Shown: in pieces, positions 1 to 6,686 of the stretch
How the letters are laid out: each line of letters opens with the position of its first letter
Position numbering within the stretch: position 1 is the stretch's first letter
Source of the DNA: Christensenella sp. UBA4247
GTDB taxonomy: Bacteria; Bacillota; Clostridia; Christensenellales; CAG-1252
Reading direction: 5' to 3'
Assembly (NCBI GenBank): GCA_002395405.1
Contig: DGWX01000001.1
Span: forward strand, 1 to 9,562
DNA length: 9,562 bases
Made by a program: the position numbers and the translations under genes
The notes under the pieces: generated by a model
The model's database searches: none
Seen by the model: the letters and a program-made list of their open reading frames with translations, nothing else
What the model was told of the DNA's origin: nothing

Positions 1-3000
1 CGACCGGCAACTACGCGCTTTCCGAAACCGCCTCGATCGATTGGATCATCAATCCCGCGTATATGTACTATGCGGACGGCGAAAACGGACTGTTCTATCT
101 GAACGCGTCCGAAACGACCTACACGGGTGCCGCGCTCTTTGCGGCGCTCCGCGGCGACGAACTTACTTCTTCGACGAGCTTTGACGAAACGCTCATCTCG
201 TCTTACACTGTAAAGCCCTCCGCCGATTCTTACGCGGCGAGCGGTCGCTCGATCCTCGGCAACGTTACGAGCGAAGCTATCGTAACCTATTATTACTCGA
301 CCTCGCTCGTGGCATTCGATCGCGCAAGCTGGACGGATATGAGCGCGGGCGTCGTAAACGCCGGAACCTACTACGTCGTTGCCGTTGCGGAAGACGATAA
401 CTATCTGTCCTTCATAAGCGAAGTGGCTGAAATGACCGTCAACCCGTACGCCGTAACCTTGACCGCTTCGAATTGGACGGTCGGCGAAAGATACGTCTAT
501 AACGGAGAAGACAGAAACAACACCGTTTCCGTAACCTTTGCGGGAACCCCGCACGACGGCACCCTCGCCTTTACTTCCGCGCTTTCCAATATCGGCTTTA
601 AGAAAGACGGTTCGGAGTCGGCGTTCAAGAACGCGGGCGATTACGTCGCGATCGTGGACGAAGCATTCTATTCGAACTACACGTTCAGCGGAGAGACCTC
701 GAGAGAAATCGAGATCGAGCAAGCGACTTTGTACGTAAGCTGGACGAACACCGAGAATTGGACGGGCGTGTATTACAAGACGGCGCAAGGCAAGATCGCT
801 TCCGTAACGGGCGTCGTTGAAGGCGAAACGCTTACCTTTAACTATCGCTTCGTCGTAAACGGTGTTGAACAAACCGGAAGCGCGACGGGCAGCTCGATCA
901 CCTTCGAAGCGATCCCGGCGGGCAGACACAGAGCGTCCGTCACCGGTATTACGGATAACGGCGAGTATCTTGCTTCCAACTATAAGTGGAGCGAGATCGG
1001 ATATACTTCTTCCGAGACCGGCGCTTACAAGCTCGTGGGCGAAGAATACGTTTTGATCGGCGAAGAAGAAGAGTATGACGGCGTAAGATACTCTTACACG
1101 GCGGACTTTATGAACTACGACGTCGTGATCGAAGCGAAAGAGATCGACGTAACTTGGAGATGGACGAACGGTGCAAACAGCGGAACGGACTTCTCTGCGC
1201 TCGTGTATAACAAGCAAAATTACGTTCTGACCGCAGAGTATCTGACGGAAAGCGTTCTCTCCTCCGACGCGGACGGCGAGGTTTGCCCGGGCGACGCGGT
1301 CACCTTTACTTACCTGAACGATCGCTATATGAACGCGGGCGAGGATTACGTTACCACGGCGTCTTCGAATAACGGCAATTACGTCGTGTCCGATGTGACC
1401 GCGACGAACGTTTGGTCGATCGGAAAGAGAACGATCACCCTCGCGAACGCGCTTACGAAAGCGTACGACGGAACGGCGACCAAAGATTTGACCGTTTCCG
1501 ACTTTACTTCTTCCTCCGTTATGGAGGACGACGAAGTCTTCGCCACGGCGACGTTCGAAACGCGTCACGTCGGTGAGAACCTCTCGGCTACCTTCCTCCT
1601 CGGCGGTGCGGCAAGCGAGAATTACGAGATGGAAGACGTTTCGAACGCTTCCGTTACGGCGCTTGACGGTTCCGCTCTTACTTGGAACAACACGCACGTA
1701 ACGTATAACGGTTTCGTTCAATCCGTAGGCGCGGTGATCGCGCTCCTCGGAGAGGATATTACCGAGTATGCGGAAGGCGAAAGCGACCTCGTTTTGCCGG
1801 TGACCGTTACGGGCGCCACGGGCAACGCGGCGGGCGATAGCGTATATAGAGACGCAGGTACGTACGGTGTGAGCGCAAATCGTCCGAGCGCGATCTCCGC
1901 GGAAGATTGGGCGGTTCTCCTCGGCGATTACGGCATTGCATCGTCGGATCTTACCATAGAAGACGCTAGGATCGATAAGTACGCGGTTTCCGACATCACT
2001 TGGGCGGGAGAAGGCGGAACCTATTATTATAACGGCAAAGATCAAAAATCTTCGATCTCGGCGACCCTCGCGCTCCTCGGCGATGACGACGGAACTTTGA
2101 GCTTTAACCTCGAAAAGGACGGCGTTGCGGCGAGCGAGTTCAAGCACGCGGGCGTTTACACATTCGCGATCAGCGACATTGCGGACGTCAGCGGCGACCT
2201 CGGTAACTACGAGATCACGGGCGTCAGCGAATCCGACCTCGAAAAGACGATCGTAATGAGAAAGGCGAGCCTTGCCTCTTACCTGCGCTTCGAAGGTGCG
2301 GACGCTTGGACGTACTCGAACGGATCCACCGTTTCCTACTTCGTAACCTCTTACGCCGAAAAGGCAGACGGCGCTTACGTCTTTATCAACGGCGAGTTCG
2401 TCTCCTATGACGCGGAAGCGCACGCGGGTGAGAGAAGATACGAAGCGACGGCGGCTACCTTCGCTTCCGAAGACGGATCGATCAAATTGCCGTATGACGA
2501 CGCGGCGATCACCTTTACCTACGTGGGCGGCGACGTTGCTTCGAACGGCGTTAAGAACGTTAAGATCGAAAACGGCGTCGTAACGCCGTACACGATCAAC
2601 GCTTCTTACGAAGGCGACTCCGATTACGAGGCTTGGTTCGGCAGCGTAACCGTTGCGGTATCGCGCGGCGACGCGGAATTCTACTTCCTCGACGAGTACG
2701 CGAACGCAACCATCGAAGTAACCTACAAGGGCAGCGATTACGCGGTTTACGCCTCCTCGCGCGCCGGTACCGAATACTTCGCTCCCGCGGTGGCGGGCGA
2801 GTTCGTCCTGTACGAAGGCGCGTATTACGAGATCGCTTCGATCGAAAGATTCAGCGACGCGTCTTGCGAAACGGAAGACGAGAACGGTGCTTACGCGAAG
2901 ATAGGCGGCGTTGGCGTCCTTTACAGCGACGTGATCGCGGGCGATCGATTCAGCCGCGTGATGAATTACCTGAACGCGTCCTCCTTGACCTATGCGGACG

Positions 3001-6000
3001 GAACGGTCGCGACCATCAGTTACGAGATCGCTCCCGCGATCGCGCATTACGCGAGAAACGACGAAACCGGAACGTACTGGCTCGTCGGCGACGCATACCT
3101 GCCCGTAACGAACGTCAGATACGCGCTCGTGGAAGATACGTATGTGGAAAATGCGGAAGGCGAATACGTCAGATACGGCGAGAGTTACGTCCTCCTCTCT
3201 TCGATCGATACCGACAAGAAGTACGAATTGACTTACGACTTTGCGGACGGCAACGCGGCGAAGAACGTTATCAAGGAAGGAGACGAGGTCGCGAGCTATA
3301 TCGTCGTCGCCACGGTCGGCGAGACGGGTAACTACAATGCGTGGAGCAGAGTGGGCTATCTTAAGATCGTGCCTTATGACACGACGATCGAGTTTATGTC
3401 CGCGGGTATCCCGGTTGAGTACGTTGACTTCGAGTACTGCGGCGTGGATCAAACCTCCACTCTCGGCGCTTACATCACCGCGCTCGGCTCGGACGGCGGT
3501 ATCAACCTCGACGGCACGGGTAACAAGATCTGGATGGATCTCAGCGTATATGCGGACGGCAACTTCGACGAGACCGTTTCCTTCAAAGACGCGGGCGATT
3601 ACACCTTCGTTGCGAACTGGAAAGAGGATCAAGGCGAAGAGTACGAGACCTATAAGAACAACTACAACGTTATCGAAACTTCTTACAATCTGACGATGAG
3701 GAAGAGAGACGCGCGTATCTGGTGGTTCTCGGATGAAGAATTGACGCAGCAATACGTGAACTCCGCCTTTACCTACGACGGTACGGCGCACACCGTTTAC
3801 GCGGCGGCGACCACCATCGAAACGGCGGAACAAAATGCAAGCGGCGGCAACGTGTATGTAAACGGACTCTTTACTCCTTACGACCCGGCGACGCACGGCA
3901 CGCATATCCAGCTCTATTCGCGTACGGGCAACGAGTATGAACTCAAAACCCTGACCGCGGAGAACGGAAATTACTTCTTCTATTCGAAGAACGGCAGCTC
4001 CTTTACCGCCTTTACCGGAAATGAAGAGGATCAAAACGATTCTTACGTTTACTATAAAGACGGCGCGAACTACTACCGCGCGATGACCCTCTGCGTTTAC
4101 AATCCGGAATTCCGCAGATACGTCGCGTTTAGCGGTGAGTTCGGCGCTTACGCCGAGAATTACGGCGTTTCGATCCAGCGCTTTAACGACGCCGTTATGG
4201 ACGGCATCGACCTCGTCGTAAACAGCGAAGCGGGCGCGGATCACGACGCGACGACGCAAACGGACGCGGGCAGATACCTCGCCACCGTTTCCGAGCTGTC
4301 GGGCGGAGATGAGAACCTCTTGAAGAACTACAACCTCGACGTGACCGACCTCTCCTTGAATTGGGTGGTGAACGAGCGTCTCTTGACCGTTACGGTCGGC
4401 TCTTCGATGCGCAAGGTGTACGATAAGTCCGCTACCTTCTATTCGGGTGCGGTCGCGGGCGTCAGCGGCGCGGGAACGAGAACGTATACTTTCTCGATCG
4501 GCGGCGAGAACTTCATCGTAAGCGTATCGGATATCGTGGAAGGCGAAGAGTTCAATGACGGCGTCGAATACCTGACGAACTTTACCGCGACGGGTAACAG
4601 CGAGACCGTTTCTTGCGAAAGTGCGGCGCTGAGCTTCTCCTTCAAGTTCGATACGAACTACAAGTATCAAGTGATCGTGTCGGGAAGCGATCGTGCTACC
4701 GCGGCGACTTACAACGCGACGAAGGCGACCAAAGAGAACGTTTCCGCTTCTTACGCTTATACGCAAGACGGCGGCGTCTATCGCCTCTATAATAAGAACG
4801 CGCACGCTTACGCGGAAGATATGTTCTTCCTCTCGCAAGAGACGGGCGAGTATGCGAAGCTCGTAAATCGCGATTACGTTGCGTATGACGAGAACGAACA
4901 CGACGGTTGGATGCGCTTCTCTTACGACATAGATGAAGGCGTGTACGTACCCGATCCCGACGGCGACTACGTGGAGATCGTTACCTACTCCTTCGTTCCC
5001 TACGACGGCGCGCTCCACGCAGGCCTCGAAAGATACACGGTCAATCGCTATAAAGACGTAACGGTCGGCGCGGCGATCACCGTGGACGCCTCGATCGATC
5101 CTCGTCCGATCGAAGTCGAATGGACGTATGATGGCGATCTCGTGTATAACGGCAGCGCGCAAAACGGCGCGACGGGCCGCATCGCGAACGTTGTGGAAGG
5201 AGACGAAGTCGGCTTTATCCTGTCTTACAGCGGCAGCGCGGATATGCCCGTAAACGCGGGATCTTACGTTACGAGCGTCGCTTCGGTGGATAACGAGAAT
5301 TACACGATCGAGAACGGCGTAAACGTTGCGAGCGAAGAATGGATCATCGCGAAGCGCGGCGTAAAAGTCGGCTTTAACAACTTCGTACAGAGCTGGAAGG
5401 ACGGCGCGTTCACGGCGATTTCCGTAAATGCGTTCGAACTCCTCGGCGAGGACCTCAGCGACAGCGAAAAGGCGGCGCTCGCCTCCTCTGACGGAATCGC
5501 GCTCGGATCCTTCACCGTAACCTTGTCCGACTTTAACGCGGCGAAGACTGCGGCGAGCGGCGCGATCAAGAATTACGAAGTAAACGGCGCGAACAGCGCG
5601 ATCAAGATCGAACTCGGAAATAACTACGAAGTGACTTCGGATAAGCGCCTTACGGTTTCCGCCCTCGGCGTTTCGGATCATAACGCGTACGAGTTTAACG
5701 TGGCTACTCGCAAAGAGCTCTCGCTTCTCGAATCCGAGAGCGGCGCGCTTAACGCGCTCGGGATCGCGGCGACCTACGTTCAAACTGCGGATATCAGCGG
5801 CTTGACGAGAGGCGAATTCGCGGTTTACAATGATTCCGTTGTCGGTACGTTGTACGGCAGTTATAACGGCGGCGGTCATATCCTCAGCGACTTTACCATC
5901 GTCGGTTCGGGCGAGAAGGTCGGCTTCTTCAAAGAAGTTACCGGAACGATCAGCGGCGTAGATCTCCGCTATATGACCGTTATCTCCGATGGCAGCGGCG

Positions 6001-6686
6001 CGACGGCGGGCGTTGTGGCGGCGGTGGCGAACGCGATCACCTCTACCACCGCGCAAGGTCACCTCTACGTTTCGGGCGGAACGGCGGGCTTCATCGCGGG
6101 CGAAAATAACGGCGCCGTCAGCGACACGATCGCGGTCGGTTACGTAAAACTCCTCGGCGGTGAAAACCAAGTCGGCGGCGTCGTCGGCAGCGCGAAAGCG
6201 GACGTCCATGCAAATAGCTTTGTCGAAGTAAACGATCTCGGAAGCGGATCCGCTCTTGCGGGCGGCATCGCGGGATCGAAAGAAGAGGCGGCGACCGTAT
6301 CCGGAACCTCGCTCGGCGGTTCCTTCGCGGGCATTACCGCAAGCGGGCTCGACGGCGAAACGATGAGCTTTGAGAAAGTCCTTGAAAGAGACGACGCGGC
6401 GATCGTAACGCTCCGTTCGATCCTGACGGGCTTCGTTATGAAAGCCTACTACGTCGGCGAAGTAAAAGCGAGCTACACGATCGTCAATTACAGGCAATTG
6501 AAAGTCATCGAAATGTATAGCTGGGCGGCGTACACCCTCGGCGCGAACATCGAGCTTCCGTATTCTTACGGAGGCTTCGCTGCCGCCGCGGGTGAGTTCG
6601 CTTACTCGGCGATCGATCAAAACGGCAAGAAGATCTTCTCTTCTGCCGAAGGCACCTTTATGGGTGTGACCGAGGAGGTGAGATAA
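1..6686 (+). CDS. Giant secreted MBG/YDG/GLUG-repeat surface protein, 5' end outside window
   Basis: The reading frame is open from the first complete codon at position 3 to the TAA at 6684-6686, giving 2,227 visible residues. The ATG at 63 is internal: the 20 codons before it encode NYALSETASIDWIINP, the typical end of an MBG module. The visible part has about eleven MBG-like modules, each with a Y-[NKDT]-G strand, an AG-x-Y turn and an NY strand, ending in W-I-I-x-x or similar. YDG-like units begin near residues 476 (KAYDGTATKD, 486-495) and 1459 (KVYDKSA, 1471-1477). A GLUG-type glycine-rich region spans about residues 1948-2097, and the final hundred residues end in GTFMGVTEEVR. Tyrosine-rich inserts interrupt several modules. 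The protein is acidic, tyrosine-rich and has few cysteines, as expected for an extracellular stalk or adhesin. No LPXTG motif or C-terminal membrane helix is present. Its 3' end overlaps gene 2 by one base. The repeat architecture is clear, but ligand and anchoring are unknown. Confidence 0.9.
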   Translation, partial: TGNYALSETASIDWIINPAYMYYADGENGLFYLNASETTYTGAALFAALRGDELTSSTSFDETLISSYTVKPSADSYAASGRSILGNVTSEAIVTYYYSTSLVAFDRASWTDMSAGVVNAGTYYVVAVAEDDNYLSFISEVAEMTVNPYAVTLTASNWTVGERYVYNGEDRNNTVSVTFAGTPHDGTLAFTSALSNIGFKKDGSESAFKNAGDYVAIVDEAFYSNYTFSGETSREIEIEQATLYVSWTNTENWTGVYYKTAQGKIASVTGVVEGETLTFNYRFVVNGVEQTGSATGSSITFEAIPAGRHRASVTGITDNGEYLASNYKWSEIGYTSSETGAYKLVGEEYVLIGEEEEYDGVRYSYTADFMNYDVVIEAKEIDVTWRWTNGANSGTDFSALVYNKQNYVLTAEYLTESVLSSDADGEVCPGDAVTFTYLNDRYMNAGEDYVTTASSNNGNYVVSDVTATNVWSIGKRTITLANALTKAYDGTATKDLTVSDFTSSSVMEDDEVFATATFETRHVGENLSATFLLGGAASENYEMEDVSNASVTALDGSALTWNNTHVTYNGFVQSVGAVIALLGEDITEYAEGESDLVLPVTVTGATGNAAGDSVYRDAGTYGVSANRPSAISAEDWAVLLGDYGIASSDLTIEDARIDKYAVSDITWAGEGGTYYYNGKDQKSSISATLALLGDDDGTLSFNLEKDGVAASEFKHAGVYTFAISDIADVSGDLGNYEITGVSESDLEKTIVMRKASLASYLRFEGADAWTYSNGSTVSYFVTSYAEKADGAYVFINGEFVSYDAEAHAGERRYEATAATFASEDGSIKLPYDDAAITFTYVGGDVASNGVKNVKIENGVVTPYTINASYEGDSDYEAWFGSVTVAVSRGDAEFYFLDEYANATIEVTYKGSDYAVYASSRAGTEYFAPAVAGEFVLYEGAYYEIASIERFSDASCETEDENGAYAKIGGVGVLYSDVIAGDRFSRVMNYLNASSLTYADGTVATISYEIAPAIAHYARNDETGTYWLVGDAYLPVTNVRYALVEDTYVENAEGEYVRYGESYVLLSSIDTDKKYELTYDFADGNAAKNVIKEGDEVASYIVVATVGETGNYNAWSRVGYLKIVPYDTTIEFMSAGIPVEYVDFEYCGVDQTSTLGAYITALGSDGGINLDGTGNKIWMDLSVYADGNFDETVSFKDAGDYTFVANWKEDQGEEYETYKNNYNVIETSYNLTMRKRDARIWWFSDEELTQQYVNSAFTYDGTAHTVYAAATTIETAEQNASGGNVYVNGLFTPYDPATHGTHIQLYSRTGNEYELKTLTAENGNYFFYSKNGSSFTAFTGNEEDQNDSYVYYKDGANYYRAMTLCVYNPEFRRYVAFSGEFGAYAENYGVSIQRFNDAVMDGIDLVVNSEAGADHDATTQTDAGRYLATVSELSGGDENLLKNYNLDVTDLSLNWVVNERLLTVTVGSSMRKVYDKSATFYSGAVAGVSGAGTRTYTFSIGGENFIVSVSDIVEGEEFNDGVEYLTNFTATGNSETVSCESAALSFSFKFDTNYKYQVIVSGSDRATAATYNATKATKENVSASYAYTQDGGVYRLYNKNAHAYAEDMFFLSQETGEYAKLVNRDYVAYDENEHDGWMRFSYDIDEGVYVPDPDGDYVEIVTYSFVPYDGALHAGLERYTVNRYKDVTVGAAITVDASIDPRPIEVEWTYDGDLVYNGSAQNGATGRIANVVEGDEVGFILSYSGSADMPVNAGSYVTSVASVDNENYTIENGVNVASEEWIIAKRGVKVGFNNFVQSWKDGAFTAISVNAFELLGEDLSDSEKAALASSDGIALGSFTVTLSDFNAAKTAASGAIKNYEVNGANSAIKIELGNNYEVTSDKRLTVSALGVSDHNAYEFNVATRKELSLLESESGALNALGIAATYVQTADISGLTRGEFAVYNDSVVGTLYGSYNGGGHILSDFTIVGSGEKVGFFKEVTGTISGVDLRYMTVISDGSGATAGVVAAVANAITSTTAQGHLYVSGGTAGFIAGENNGAVSDTIAVGYVKLLGGENQVGGVVGSAKADVHANSFVEVNDLGSGSALAGGIAGSKEEAATVSGTSLGGSFAGITASGLDGETMSFEKVLERDDAAIVTLRSILTGFVMKAYYVGEVKASYTIVNYRQLKVIEMYSWAAYTLGANIELPYSYGGFAAAAGEFAYSAIDQNGKKIFSSAEGTFMGVTEEVR
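1020..1091 (+). repeat. Tyrosine-rich 'GxYV...RY' module, divergent copy in gene 1
   Basis: This 24-codon copy begins GAYKLVGEEYVLIG and ends EYDGVRY. It keeps the G-x-Y start, the Y-V pair and the final RY, but has lost the histidine of the consensus. It sits after the NY strand of an MBG module (ASNYKWSEIG) and before the module's closing strand (NYDVVIEAKEI), so it looks inserted into the fold. Confidence 0.5.
1428..1660 (+). other. YDG-type domain in gene 1
   Basis: This segment reads RTITLANALTKAYDGTATKD and continues to an ENYEMEDVSNASVTA ending. The K-x-YDGT-x-T start, a middle VGENLSATF strand and a closing ENY match the YDG domain that often sits next to MBG modules in bacterial surface proteins. 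A second, degenerate unit begins near 4377 with RKVYDKSATF. Assignment is by motif only. Confidence 0.65.
2370..2441 (+). repeat. Tyrosine-rich 'GxYV...RY' module in gene 1
   Basis: This 24-codon copy starts GAYVFINGEFVSYD and ends AHAGERRY, close to the consensus with its histidine and G-x-x-R-Y end. It follows the WTYSNGSTVSYFV strand of an MBG module and precedes the remaining strands of that module, so it interrupts the fold after the first strand pair. Confidence 0.65.
2766..3236 (+). repeat. Long insert of degenerate tyrosine-rich units inside an MBG module of gene 1
   Basis: About 157 codons separate the VTYKGSDYAVYAS strand of an MBG module from its continuation (TYDFADGNAAKN, EGDEVASYIVV). 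The insert is a chain of degenerate units: GEFVLYEGAYYEI, ENGAYAKIGG, ETGTYWLVGDAYLP, then NVRYALVEDTYVENAEGEYV and ESYVLLSS. The G-[EDTA]-[YF] starts and RY/RF ends recur, but no unit keeps the full H-x-G-L-x-R-Y end. They look like old, decayed copies of the module seen in cleaner form at 4845-5036. Confidence 0.55.
3846..4184 (+). repeat. Insert of tyrosine-rich units inside an MBG module of gene 1
   Basis: The first unit (3846-3917) reads GNVYVNGLFTPYD, then THGTHIQLY. Looser units follow: NGNYFFYSKNG, DSYVYYKDGANYY, VYNPEFRRYVAFSGEFGAY and, at the end, YGVSIQRF. The flanks are the FTYDGTAHTVYAAA strand of an MBG module and its continuation DGIDLVV and TDAGRYLATV. The Y-x-G to D-G interval is 142 codons here against 18 in the reference module at 5121-5369, so well over 100 residues are extra. 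Confidence 0.6.
4770..5036 (+). repeat. Tandem pair of well-conserved tyrosine-rich modules in gene 1
   Basis: After a loose lead unit (GGVYRLYNKNAHAYAEDMFF), two 25-codon copies follow. The first is at 4845-4919, starting GEYAKL and ending EHDGWMRF. The second is at 4962-5036, starting GDYVEIV and ending HAGLERY. They are separated by a 14-residue linker (SYDIDEGVYVPDPD). The linker has its own G-x-YV, so the tandem period is about 39 residues. These are the cleanest copies in gene 1 and the closest to those in gene 2. They lie in the region after the second YDG-like unit. Confidence 0.7.
5121..5369 (+). other. Canonical uninterrupted MBG module in gene 1 (reference copy)
   Basis: This module has every MBG landmark in order: WTYDGDLVYNGSAQ, then VVEGDEVGF, PVNAGSYVT, ENYTIENG and EEWIIAKR. 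Only 18 codons separate the Tyr of YNG (5145) from the GDEVGF strand (5199). That makes it a ruler for the other modules, where the same interval can exceed 140 codons because of inserted sequence. Confidence 0.75.
5844..6290 (+). other. GLUG-type repeat region near the C-terminus of gene 1
   Basis: The stretch starts with GTLYGSYNGGGHILSDFTI, the usual lead-in to GLUG repeats (G-x-[FY]-x-G-x-[FY]-[DN]-G-x-G-H). It continues with short glycine-rich strands: KVGFFKEVTGTISGV, AGFIAGENNGAVSDT, QVGGVVGSA and AGGIAGSKEEA. Such repeats are known from large secreted bacterial proteins and are thought to form short beta-strand repeats. The region just before it (ALGIAATYVQTADISGL) also fits the element that normally precedes GLUG arrays. 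The order here is MBG/YDG first and GLUG last. Function is unknown. Confidence 0.65.
6673..6680 (+). promoter_or_regulatory. Ribosome binding site of gene 2, inside the end of gene 1
   Basis: AGGAGGTG lies 5 bases before the ATG at 6686. It is embedded in the codons GAG GAG GTG (6672-6680) that encode the EEV near the end of gene 1. The stop and start overlap as TAATG, which points to coupled translation and fixes the gene 2 start. Confidence 0.85.

Larger units (their letters stand above)
3..5650 (+). repeat. Array of about eleven divergent MBG-type Ig-like modules within gene 1
   Basis: Anchor strands recur as YTYTGAAL, YVYNGEDR, VYYKTAQG, LVYNKQNY, VTYNGFVQ, YYYNGKDQ, WTYSNGST, VTYKGSDY, FTYDGTAH and LVYNGSAQ, with FEYCGVDQ as a variant. 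Each is followed by an AG-x-Y turn (NAGTYYV, NAGDYVA, HAGVYTF, DAGDYTF, DAGRYLA, NAGSYVT) and an NY strand. The best-preserved, uninterrupted copy is at 5121-5369. A subset carries an LLG-[ED]-D strand (ALLGEDI, ALLGDDD, ELLGEDL). Modules are usually 75-100 residues and diverged at both DNA and protein level, so this is an old array, not a recent tandem duplication. MBG modules are known from large bacterial adhesins. The exact module count is by eye. Confidence 0.75.

Noticed and set aside
63..65. ATG at 63 as the true start of gene 1
   Set aside because: There is no ribosome binding site, and the codons upstream from position 3 continue a typical MBG module end. The gene clearly begins outside the window.
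2633..3331. A 232-residue + strand reading frame overlapping gene 1
   Set aside because: It encodes an arginine-dominated sequence with no domain. It is a +1-type shadow of the GC-biased third codon positions of gene 1, which reads through as well-formed MBG modules.
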